Assembly (NCBI GenBank): GCA_021776515.1
Contig: JAJFFS010000003.1
Coordinates: 62,001-126,000 of the forward strand
Length of the DNA stretch: 64,000 nucleotides
Reading direction: 5' to 3'
Source: Robiginitomaculum sp.
Lineage (GTDB): Bacteria; Pseudomonadota; Alphaproteobacteria; Caulobacterales; Maricaulaceae
Part shown: in pieces, positions 37,292-44,679 of the stretch
How positions within the stretch are numbered: the first letter of the stretch is position 1
How the letters are laid out: each line of letters starts with the position of its first letter
Made by a program: the position numbers and the translations under genes
Notes under the pieces: generated by a model
Seen by the model: the letters and a program-made list of their open reading frames with translations, nothing else
Databases searched by the model: none
Told to the model about the DNA's origin: nothing

Positions 37292-38482
37292 CTAAGCGCC
37301 CGGAAGGCCTAAAACCCGTTTGGAAATAATGTTGAGCTGTACTTCGGAGGTGCCGCCCTCGATAGAATTGCCCTTGGTTCGCAGCCATGCCCGTGGCAAT
37401 TCGCCATCGCGGGAGGCTTCGCCCTCCCATTCCAGCCCGGCGTGGCCCTTGGAGGCCATCAGCAACTCATAGCGGCGCTTGTTCAACTCGGTGCCATAAT
37501 ATTTAAGCATGGAGGAACGTGCCCCTACGCCCTGCCCCGCTTTGGCCTCGTCCTTGATCCGCTCCATGGTGAGTAAAAACGCCCAGCCATCAATCTCGGA
37601 GCGCGCCAGATCACTGCGTAAGGCACTGTCGGCCAGCCGCCCTTGCGCATCCGTTCCCAGACTATCCACGGCAATCTGACCAATTGAACGCCCTCCAATA
37701 GTATTACCGCCCCCGGAATCGCCAATCATGGCGCGTTCATGGGTCAGCAGATATTTGGCAATATCCCAGCCCCTGTTCAGGGTGCCAACAAGGTTTTCCT
37801 TGGGTACTTTCACCTGATCAAAAAATGTTTCGCAAAAAGGGGATTTTCCCGAAATCAGGATAATCGGCTTGGCGGTAACGCCTTCACTTTGCATATCAAA
37901 CAGGATGAAGGAAATGCCATTATGTTTTGATGCTTCGCGGTCGGTGCGTACCAGACAGAAAATCCAGTCAGCCTGATCCGCATAAGACGTCCAGACTTTT
38001 TGACCGGTAATCTCATAATGATCGCCCTTGTCCTCGCAACGGGTTTGTAAGGACGCCAGATCAGACCCGGCATTAGGCTCTGAATATCCCTGACACCAGC
38101 GAATTTCCCCGCGGACAATGGGGGGAATATATTGTTGTTTTTGTTCCTCGGAGCCATACTTCAGAAGTGCCGGGCCCAGCATCCATACACCAAAACTGAC
38201 CAGCGGAGGACGGGCCTTAATGGCCGCCATTTCTTCTTTGAGGATTTTGGCTTCTTCGCGGGATAATCCGCCGCCGCCATATTCTGATGGCCATTCCGGT
38301 GCAGTCCAGCCCTTTGCGCCCATACGGTCCAGCCATAGTTTTTGATCATCAGAGGCAAATGTGAAATTGCGCCCCCCCCAACAGGCATCTGCATCACTGC
38401 GCATGGGTTTGCGCATGGCGGGTGGGCAGTTTTCTGCCAGCCAGGCACGGGTTTCCTTGCGGAAATTTTCCAGATCACTCAC
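37292..38482 (-). CDS. Acyl-CoA dehydrogenase (catalytic partner type)
   Basis: This 396-residue acyl-CoA dehydrogenase has the flavin-binding motif CQGYSEPNAGSDLASLQTRC and YEITGQKVWTSYADQADW. The ending NSIEGGTSEVQLNIISKRVLG is the usual C-terminus of the other partner in paired ACADs. It is the first gene of the tightly spaced group ACAD-ACAD-ACAD-SDR-MaoC. Upstream stands an inverted pair of dispersed repeats. Substrate size cannot be judged. Confidence 0.89.
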   Translation of the reverse strand: MSDLENFRKETRAWLAENCPPAMRKPMRSDADACWGGRNFTFASDDQKLWLDRMGAKGWTAPEWPSEYGGGGLSREEAKILKEEMAAIKARPPLVSFGVWMLGPALLKYGSEEQKQQYIPPIVRGEIRWCQGYSEPNAGSDLASLQTRCEDKGDHYEITGQKVWTSYADQADWIFCLVRTDREASKHNGISFILFDMQSEGVTAKPIILISGKSPFCETFFDQVKVPKENLVGTLNRGWDIAKYLLTHERAMIGDSGGGNTIGGRSIGQIAVDSLGTDAQGRLADSALRSDLARSEIDGWAFLLTMERIKDEAKAGQGVGARSSMLKYYGTELNKRRYELLMASKGHAGLEWEGEASRDGELPRAWLRTKGNSIEGGTSEVQLNIISKRVLGLPGA

Positions 38483-38528
38483 TTTATATCTCCCTCAAGT
38501 TTCTGCGCCGCATAATATTGAATAGCCT

Positions 38529-38610
38529 GTCATACCGGCGAAAGCCGGTATCCAGTTCTTTAATGTTTTTTTGGCCAAAAGACTGGACCCCGGCTTTCGC
38601 CGGGGTGACA
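38529..38610. repeat. Inverted pair of dispersed palindromic repeats
   Basis: The left copy (38529-38556) begins GTCATACCGGCGAAAGCCGG and ends ATCCAGT; the right copy (38582-38610) begins ACTGGACCCCGGCTTTCGCC and ends GGGGTGACA. They are reverse complements apart from three bases, and each has its own inner palindrome. A 25-base AT-rich spacer separates them. The arrangement resembles a BIME-like pair of REP elements. A related single copy lies at 63738-63766. Confidence 0.85.
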
Positions 38611-38658
38611 CTGATAATAAATATATTTACTGGCATGACAAAAACTTAATCCTCATTA

Positions 38659-39717
38659 TCAAGATTTTTCTATAACCGAACGGCAATATTGCCCCAGGCC
38701 ATTCACGCCTTTGGCAAAGTCCGCAAAGGCAGCATTTTTGGTCTGCCCATGATAAAAACGATAATAAATTTGCTGTAAAATAACCGCCAGCCGCCAAATG
38801 CCATAGGCGTAATAAAATGAAAAATTACTGACATCGCGCCCGGTTTTTTGTGCATAATATTCAAGGACTTCTGCGCGGTTCATCATGCCAGGAGCCCAAC
38901 TGGGTTGGCGCGCCAATGCCCGCATGGACTGTGGATCGCCCGCCTCGGTCCAATAGGCCAGCGTATTGCCCAAATCCATCAAAGGATCACCCAATGCCGA
39001 GATTTCCCAATCTAGCACCGCGCGAATTTCAAACGGGTTTTGGGCATCCAAAATCATGTTATCAATGCGAAAATCACCATGCAGGATGGCGGGCGCGTGC
39101 TCGACCGCAGGAATATTATCCTTTAACCAGGCCCGCACATCCTCAAAAGCATCAACGTCGGGGGTGCGAACGCGTTCATAGCGCCGATCCCAGCCCATGA
39201 TCTGCCGTTCCACATAGCCCTCTGGCTTACCAAAGTCCTCAAGACCAACGGCCTTGTAATCAATAGCGTGCAGCTCAATCAGCTTGTCAAAGAACGCGGT
39301 ACAAAGTTTTCGCCCCTCAGCCGCGCCCCATCCCCATTCAGTCGGAATATCACCTTTGATAAGCACCCCCTCGGCCCGTTCCATCACATAAAACGGCGCA
39401 CCAATAATGCTTTCATCTTCGGTATAGTAAAACGTCCGGGGAACCGCATAGACGTCTTTTAGTGCATTCATAATGCGGTATTCGCGGCCCATATCATGGC
39501 CTGATTTTGGCTTGTCACCAGCGGGTGGGCGGCGCAGTACCAGCGCCCGGCCCGGATATTCCACCGCATAGGTAAGGTTTGAAGCACCCGAAGGGTATTG
39601 GCGTATTACCGGCTCGCCCGAGAGGCCCGCAATGTGCGCTTTCAGGCAGGTATCAACCGCTTTTGCGTCAAGTTCTTCGCCTGAACGCACTTCAATAGAG
39701 GCATTTTCAACGCTCAA
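38659..39717 (-). CDS. APH-fold phosphotransferase, ACAD10/11 kinase-domain or LvaA type
   Basis: This 352-residue aminoglycoside-phosphotransferase-like kinase is of the type fused to ACAD10/11 in animals and encoded separately (LvaA) in the levulinate pathway of Pseudomonas putida, where it phosphorylates 4-hydroxyacyl-CoA. Visible motifs are the N-lobe YPSGASNLTYAVEYPGRALVLRR, the catalytic loop ILHGDFRIDNMIL, and the metal-binding VLDWEISALGDPLMDLG. Start is TTG, overlapping the SDR stop by 4 bases (TTGA), with GGGGGA 8 bases before it. No aminoglycoside-resistance role is suggested by the context. Confidence 0.88.
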   Translation of the reverse strand: MSVENASIEVRSGEELDAKAVDTCLKAHIAGLSGEPVIRQYPSGASNLTYAVEYPGRALVLRRPPAGDKPKSGHDMGREYRIMNALKDVYAVPRTFYYTEDESIIGAPFYVMERAEGVLIKGDIPTEWGWGAAEGRKLCTAFFDKLIELHAIDYKAVGLEDFGKPEGYVERQIMGWDRRYERVRTPDVDAFEDVRAWLKDNIPAVEHAPAILHGDFRIDNMILDAQNPFEIRAVLDWEISALGDPLMDLGNTLAYWTEAGDPQSMRALARQPSWAPGMMNRAEVLEYYAQKTGRDVSNFSFYYAYGIWRLAVILQQIYYRFYHGQTKNAAFADFAKGVNGLGQYCRSVIEKS

Positions 39718-40481
39718 AGCAAATATCCCCCGTCAACAACAATTTGCGCGCCGGTTGTATAGGATGCTTCATCGGAAACCAGATACAGCACCGCGCCCAC
39801 CATCTCGTCCGGCTGTGCCATGCGGTTTATCGGCACTTGCTGTTCCAGCATGGATTTAAGGTGGTCTTCATCTGCCTTGAAAACTGATGTCATTTTGGTG
39901 TCGGTAAAACCGGGAAGCAGGGAATTAACACGGATATTATCGCGGGCATTTTCCTTGGCCAATGCCTTGCTCATATTCACCAGTGCTGCCTTGGTCATAG
40001 AATATACTGCCTGATAAAGTCCCGGCTCCACCGCATTAATCGAGGCCACGTTGACAATCGCCCCGCCCCCCCCTTCACGCATCAGAGGTATCGCCTGTGC
40101 ACAAAAGAAAAACGGCCCCTTGAGGTTAACCTCTATGGTTTTATCAAATGCGCCCTCGGGCGTATCCGCGCCCGGCCCGTAAAAAGGATTGGTCGCCGCA
40201 TTGTTAATCAGAATATCCAACCGGCCATGGGTGTCACGTACATGCGCTATGGCAGCCTCAATCTGGTCCATATGCCCCGCATGACAGGCCAGTGCTTCGG
40301 CACTGCCGCCATCAGCTGTTATGGCATCAGCAACAGCTGAACACCCTTCCAGCTTGCGGCTGGCGCAAATTACATGAGCACCACGCGCCGCCAGCCCGTG
40401 GGCAATGGCCGCGCCAATGCCACGCGAAGCCCCGTTTACAAAGGCAATTTTGCCTGAAAGGTCAAAGTCAAACTGTGCCAT
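39714..40481 (-). CDS. Short-chain dehydrogenase (SDR)
   Basis: This 255-residue classical SDR has VNGASRGIGAAIAHGLAARG, NNAATNPFYGPG, the serine of NVASINAVEPG and the catalytic tyrosine-lysine of YSMTKAALVNMSKALA. The end SDEASYTTGAQIVVDGGYLL is complete. It resembles DHRS4-like reductases (NNAATNP is the common motif). It is the first gene of the minus-strand lipid cluster and translationally coupled to the kinase gene. Confidence 0.91.
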   Translation of the reverse strand: MAQFDFDLSGKIAFVNGASRGIGAAIAHGLAARGAHVICASRKLEGCSAVADAITADGGSAEALACHAGHMDQIEAAIAHVRDTHGRLDILINNAATNPFYGPGADTPEGAFDKTIEVNLKGPFFFCAQAIPLMREGGGGAIVNVASINAVEPGLYQAVYSMTKAALVNMSKALAKENARDNIRVNSLLPGFTDTKMTSVFKADEDHLKSMLEQQVPINRMAQPDEMVGAVLYLVSDEASYTTGAQIVVDGGYLL

Positions 40482-40585
40482 GCCGCCCCTTGTGAAACTG
40501 TGTTAACATTGTTCACTTTAGAGAGAACCTTTTAGGCTGCAAGTTTTTTTGCTACTATTACCGCAGGAAGACTCAGGAGGGGTAC

Positions 40586-41386
40586 ATGAGCAATAAAAAA
40601 CCGGCAAATAACAAAAAAATAAATCATATGGGAAAACTTACCTTAACTGCACCCAATATGAGTTCGCCCATGCGCTGGGTTAACGCTGGCTGGAATGATG
40701 TTCTGCGCCATCCCGCCTACTCACTGGGCTATGGGTTTATCTTTACCTTTGGTGGCTTGCTGATGATGTATGTGCTTTTCAAACTGGGCTGGGCCGCACT
40801 TATTCCGGCGGCGGCGGGCGGCTTTATTATGCTGGCCCCTCTTCTGGCCGTTGGACTATACGGCATTTCGCGGCGGGCAGAAGAAAACAAGCCACTGGAT
40901 TTATCTGTATTGATCCCCAACCGTTTTGCCGAACCAAGGCAACTTGCCTATGTCGCCCTTGCGCTTACGCTCGCCTTTATTATCTGGATGCAGGTCGCCT
41001 TATTGTTGTTTGCGCTGTTCTCTCATGGCCACACACTCGCTTTACAGGATTTCACCTCCTATGTGTTCAGCACCAAAGCCGGGCTGACCATGGCCAGCAT
41101 AGGCACCATCATCGGTACGATAATATCGGTTTTCGTATTTTCCATCAGCGCCCTGTCGATCCCCATTTTGCTGGAACATCATGTGGATGCAATCACCGCC
41201 ATTTCGGCCAGTGTGCGCATGGTGCTCAGCAACCCCGGCCCCATGCTGGTCTGGGCTTGGTTAATCGCGCTTTACACCGCCTTTGGGCTGGCGTCTGCCT
41301 CATTGGGGCTGATTGTCGTATTCCCGATTATGGGCCACGCCACCTGGCACGCCTATCGTGAAATGGTGGAAAGGCCGAAAGTTTAA
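40586..41386 (+). CDS. DUF2189 integral membrane protein
   Basis: This 266-residue protein of the DUF2189 family, unknown in function, has about six membrane helices. The family start WVNAGWNDVLRHPAYSLGYG is clear, followed by hydrophobic segments and LSNPGPMLVWAWLIALYTAFG, and the closing PIMGHATWHAYREMVE. A good ribosome-binding site AGGAGG stands just before the ATG. The gene stands alone between two minus-strand units. Confidence 0.88.
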   Translation: MSNKKPANNKKINHMGKLTLTAPNMSSPMRWVNAGWNDVLRHPAYSLGYGFIFTFGGLLMMYVLFKLGWAALIPAAAGGFIMLAPLLAVGLYGISRRAEENKPLDLSVLIPNRFAEPRQLAYVALALTLAFIIWMQVALLLFALFSHGHTLALQDFTSYVFSTKAGLTMASIGTIIGTIISVFVFSISALSIPILLEHHVDAITAISASVRMVLSNPGPMLVWAWLIALYTAFGLASASLGLIVVFPIMGHATWHAYREMVERPKV

Positions 41387-41387
41387 T

Positions 41388-42827
41388 TTAATCCGGTCTT
41401 GGGTTTGTCACCGAGTCTTCAAAAAGCTGCAACACTTCCATAGGTGCCTTACCGTCGTCGCGGCCAAAGGAATGGTCGGCCAGCCCCGGCTGGGTCACCG
41501 CATCGCGGATGGCACCTTTGGTGGGCGCTTGCCAGATGGAACCAGAGGTATCCCCACTACCGCTACCTTCTGTACTGGGGCGCGGTGTTCCCGCAGGGAT
41601 GCAGCTTTCCTGCCCTTCTGGTCCGGCCCAGGGGTCCATAACATTACCGCCCGCGCCTTTATCTTCGCAGTCTTTGGGGCCAGCGCTTTCCGGTTCGCGG
41701 CCTATGCCCATGCGCCGATTAACAATATCCTGAACAAGTTGGCCCGGCCCCCTGTTAAAGCCACCTGTCCCCAACCCGTATTTATCGGCGCTTTCGCCAT
41801 CATCACCATCGGCATCATCTGCGTCGGCATCATCATCCGAAGATGTATCATCGCTGTCGTCAGAGCTATCATCGGAATCATCATCTGAACTGGACTCTGA
41901 TGAATCATCATCGGAATCAGAATCAGAGGATGAATTGTCATCGGAATCGGAATCTGAGTCAGAACTAGAATTTGAGTCCGGCGCCGGGGTGACACTGACA
42001 ACCTCGCCATTGCGCGAAACCACCGTGTCTCCCTTTTCATTGACCATGACATAGGTGCCATCGGGATAGGAAACACCGCCTTTATTGTCGGCAATACCAA
42101 CCCCCATACCATCTTGCCCAAAGCGCGGAACCTGCTGGCCATTGGAAAGGGTGTAGGTTGGCGTTCCTGTGCTGGAATGGCTGGGTATGGCGCTGCCCGT
42201 GCCTGAACCCGGAGGTGCTGTTACGCTTTGCACTTTTCCGCCATGGCTAACCACCGTATTGCCATCTTCATCAGCCGTAATGTAAGTGCCATCCTTGTAT
42301 CCCACACCACCCTTATCATCAGGAATACCGGCCCTGCCATCAGGGCCATTGCGCGGCACTTGTTGCCCGTTTGAAAGTGTATAAGTTGCGCGGCCCGAGC
42401 TTGAAACCGTTGGCGCAGCCGGTTTGTTGGCAAAAGACGGCGCGCTTGTACTGGCTGGCCCTGGTGCGCCGATAACGGGCGCACCACCGGCTGGTTTTTT
42501 ATCGAATGATGAGGAACCACCCTGCCCCTGTGGCAGAGGCGCGCCAATGACAGGTGCGTGGGTAACAGGTTTCTTTACATGAGATGAGGAACCACCCTGC
42601 CCCTGTGGCAAAGGCGCACCAATCACGGGAGGACGGGCCGTTGTTCCAGGCGTATTACGTCTTGGTACGGGCATGAGCTGAACCGGGACTCTCACAAGCG
42701 GTGCCGTAACAGCCTTCGCAGGCTTTTTCTTTTCTGCCTTGTCATCATCTGACTGCGCCAGTGCAGGCAGGCTTGTTACCAATGCACTGCCAATCACTAA
42801 ATTACGTAAGGTATATTTAAAGCTCAT
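41388..42827 (-). CDS. Repetitive, Ser-Asp-rich exported protein
   Basis: This 479-residue protein is not recognised as a known family. A signal peptide covers residues 1-24 (ending LPALAQ). Three 25-residue repeats starting PVIGAP follow at 67-91, 92-116 and 117-141. Two longer repeats of about 55 residues stand at 148-202 and 224-279; both begin TYTLSNGQQVPR and contain KGGV, DGTY and DTVVS or NTVVS. An acidic tract of serine and aspartate fills about 285-346. The C-terminal 130 residues are not repetitive and hold two cysteines (387, 409). The ATG at 42827 gives the signal peptide; frame starts at 42845 and 42854 lie in a hairpin loop. It ends 1 base after DUF2189, convergent. Confidence 0.82.
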   Translation of the reverse strand: MSFKYTLRNLVIGSALVTSLPALAQSDDDKAEKKKPAKAVTAPLVRVPVQLMPVPRRNTPGTTARPPVIGAPLPQGQGGSSSHVKKPVTHAPVIGAPLPQGQGGSSSFDKKPAGGAPVIGAPGPASTSAPSFANKPAAPTVSSSGRATYTLSNGQQVPRNGPDGRAGIPDDKGGVGYKDGTYITADEDGNTVVSHGGKVQSVTAPPGSGTGSAIPSHSSTGTPTYTLSNGQQVPRFGQDGMGVGIADNKGGVSYPDGTYVMVNEKGDTVVSRNGEVVSVTPAPDSNSSSDSDSDSDDNSSSDSDSDDDSSESSSDDDSDDSSDDSDDTSSDDDADADDADGDDGESADKYGLGTGGFNRGPGQLVQDIVNRRMGIGREPESAGPKDCEDKGAGGNVMDPWAGPEGQESCIPAGTPRPSTEGSGSGDTSGSIWQAPTKGAIRDAVTQPGLADHSFGRDDGKAPMEVLQLFEDSVTNPRPD

Positions 42828-42830
42828 TAT

Positions 42831-42881
42831 ATTCCCCAATAGCATGCGTCCCAAGCATGTTCCAACGCTTATTGGGGGAAT
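42831..42881 (-). promoter_or_regulatory. Leader hairpin covering the ribosome-binding site of the Ser-Asp-rich gene
   Basis: Read on the minus strand, ATTCCCCCAATAAGC (42881-42867) can pair with GCTATTGGGGAAT (42843-42831), with only two one-base bulges. The 3' arm holds the TTGGGGA that serves as ribosome-binding site for the ATG at 42827, so the folded RNA would hide it. The loop has two further in-frame ATG codons (42854, 42845). A thermosensor or trans-acting control is possible but not shown. Confidence 0.55.
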
Positions 42882-43187
42882 GTAGCTAAATTAAGGCATT
42901 TGGGAATAGCGAGGTATTGCACCCTTTTTCTAAGCTTGCACCCTAACCCTGAACTTACGACCTGAACTTGCTAAAAGATGAATACTACAGGCTTCTCTCC
43001 CTCTATTATTAGATAAGCTCAGGTAAAGCAGCCGTTTCGTCCTGGTTTAGGCAAAACCCCAGAATATTTTCCCAGGTTTTGTGCAAGGCGATAATCCTAT
43101 TGGTCAATGAAATAACCAGAGGACTTTGTCATTGTTTGGGGGTAAAAAGGTCATCTGAAAATTAATTTCCGTAAGGTACAGCATTAA
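42882..43187. other. Intergenic region with two kinds of short direct repeats
   Basis: This 306-base gap separates two divergent genes, so it must hold both promoters. TTGCACCCT occurs twice (42917-42925 and 42936-42944, 19 bases apart), and CCTGAACTT occurs twice (42948-42956 and 42961-42969, 13 bases apart). Such pairs could be regulator sites. The rest shows no gene, RNA or clear promoter. Confidence 0.4.
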
Positions 43188-44471
43188 ATGCCTGCACATA
43201 ATGTCGCCAAAAGACCCATTTATCGCATGAAGCGTGCATGGCTTGCTTTTCTGTTCTTCCTAATTTGTAGCCTGCTGGCGTCGTGCAGCACCACACGGGT
43301 TTTGTTAAAAACGGCCTCAAACACCCCCAAAGGCGCGTTGGCTAGTCCATCGCTTGCCCTTTCGTCACTGGATAATTGGCAGCAAAGCGATGCGCCGCAC
43401 CTAAGGGCAGAACTGGAAACTCATATTTATGGGCTTTTTCCGCAAAACCTGACCCTGGCCCGCAAAGACCAAACCATAGTCGAGGGCACACATTTCAATA
43501 ATAGCGCGAAAATTGTGCTAGAAACACTGGAAATTAAAAATCTTGATACAGGGGCCGCGCGGGAATTTGGTCTTGTTATCGTCCGCCCCGTTGGCGCACC
43601 GCGAGAAATCCCGGTTATCATGATGGAAAATTTCTGCCCCAATAATGCTGTCATCCCCCATCCGGCTGTTCCCATGCCTAATGGTGACTTTTTCTCCTGT
43701 GACGGTGAAGGGATAATGAACAATGTTTTTGGCTATTTCTTTGGGCGCTATATTACCACCCCTCCCATTGCTGACATTATGGACCATGGCTATGCTCTGG
43801 CCACCATTTTTCCTTCAGAGTTTATCCCGGACCGCGGGCAAGGGGGCATTCTGGCCCTTAATGAATTCTTTGCCGATCAGGATGAGGCCGTGCGAACTCG
43901 CGCTATAATGGCCTGGGCAGCTGAGTTTTCAAAACTATCCCATTATCTTAAAACCGGACAGGGTTTTACCAAAACCATTGCTTATGGGCATTCGCGTTTT
44001 GGCAAATCTGCTCTGGTTGCAGCCGCCTATGATGAAAACATTGACGGGGTCATAGCCCATCAATCCGGCACCGGCGGTGCCTCTTTGTCCAAAGACAAAA
44101 ATGGTGAAGGTATTGGTGATATTACAGAAAATTACCCTCATTGGTTTGGAACCAAATTTGCCGAATATGCACTGGATAAAGATGCTTTGCCGGTGGATCA
44201 GCATAACCTGCTGGCCCTGATTGCGCCCCGGCCTTTGTTGTTGGGCAATGCCCGGCGCGATGTCTGGTCAGACCCCAATGGTGCCTTTCGTGCTGCCGAG
44301 GCCGCCTCAGAGGCTTACGCACTTTACGGCTCTGATGGATTGCGTCAAACCAGCCTCAAAGCCTTTGACCCTACTGCGGATATTTCGTTCTGGATGCGCC
44401 CCGGCACCCATGGCGTGGTTAAAGAGGACTGGCCCGCATTTCTGGAATTTCTGGATGCACACTTTAAATAG
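43188..44471 (+). CDS. Glucuronoyl-esterase-like (CE15-type) lipoprotein hydrolase
   Basis: This 427-residue predicted lipoprotein has an N-terminal hydrophobic stretch ending in a lipobox (LLASCS, cysteine near residue 33). The hydrolase body has the serine motif AYGHSRFGKSALVAAAYD, matching the CE15 glucuronoyl esterase signature (G-x-S-R-x-G-K). HQSGTGGASLSKD follows, and the histidine is probably in RPGTHGVVKEDW near the end. These esterases split lignin-glucuronoxylan esters; many bacterial relatives have other targets. An ATG at 43227 gives a shorter signal, but the ATG at 43188 has AAGG upstream. The gene stands alone. Confidence 0.83.
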   Translation: MPAHNVAKRPIYRMKRAWLAFLFFLICSLLASCSTTRVLLKTASNTPKGALASPSLALSSLDNWQQSDAPHLRAELETHIYGLFPQNLTLARKDQTIVEGTHFNNSAKIVLETLEIKNLDTGAAREFGLVIVRPVGAPREIPVIMMENFCPNNAVIPHPAVPMPNGDFFSCDGEGIMNNVFGYFFGRYITTPPIADIMDHGYALATIFPSEFIPDRGQGGILALNEFFADQDEAVRTRAIMAWAAEFSKLSHYLKTGQGFTKTIAYGHSRFGKSALVAAAYDENIDGVIAHQSGTGGASLSKDKNGEGIGDITENYPHWFGTKFAEYALDKDALPVDQHNLLALIAPRPLLLGNARRDVWSDPNGAFRAAEAASEAYALYGSDGLRQTSLKAFDPTADISFWMRPGTHGVVKEDWPAFLEFLDAHFK

Positions 44472-44565
44472 GTGTAGTCTCAATTAATCCATAAAAAATT
44501 ACCTGGGTGTGAGCCATGGCCAGAAAGTTTCGGAGTTATTTCTCTAACCTCGTCTCTGGTCACGC

Positions 44566-44593
44566 TTGGGCAATAACGGTTCAGTCCTAGTAT
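44566..44593 (+). promoter_or_regulatory. Possible sigma-70 promoter of the phasin gene
   Basis: TTGGGC (44566-44571) and TAGTAT (44588-44593) are 16 bases apart, 87 bases before the phasin ATG. The leader then carries a small hairpin GGGCGAAACGCCC (44645-44657) shortly before the ribosome-binding site GGAGA. This was picked by eye only. Confidence 0.3.
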
Positions 44594-44679
44594 GCGCTTT
44601 CTAATTTTTGTCTTTAAGAAGGGCTTCATCAACAGATAACAACCGGGCGAAACGCCCAAAATATGATGGAGACATAATT

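Noticed and set aside
38659-39717. Aminoglycoside resistance gene
   Set aside because: The APH fold is shared, but the N-lobe and the neighbouring acyl-CoA dehydrogenases indicate the ACAD10/11-type kinase.
41444-42142. Frames on both strands within the Ser-Asp-rich gene, including a Met- and Ile-rich one
   Set aside because: They arise from the repetitive GAT/TCA codons in other frames; the minus frame with the signal peptide is the real gene.
43001-43187. A small RNA or promoter in the gap before the CE15-like gene
   Set aside because: No convincing -35/-10 pair, hairpin with T-run or conserved RNA fold could be seen by eye.
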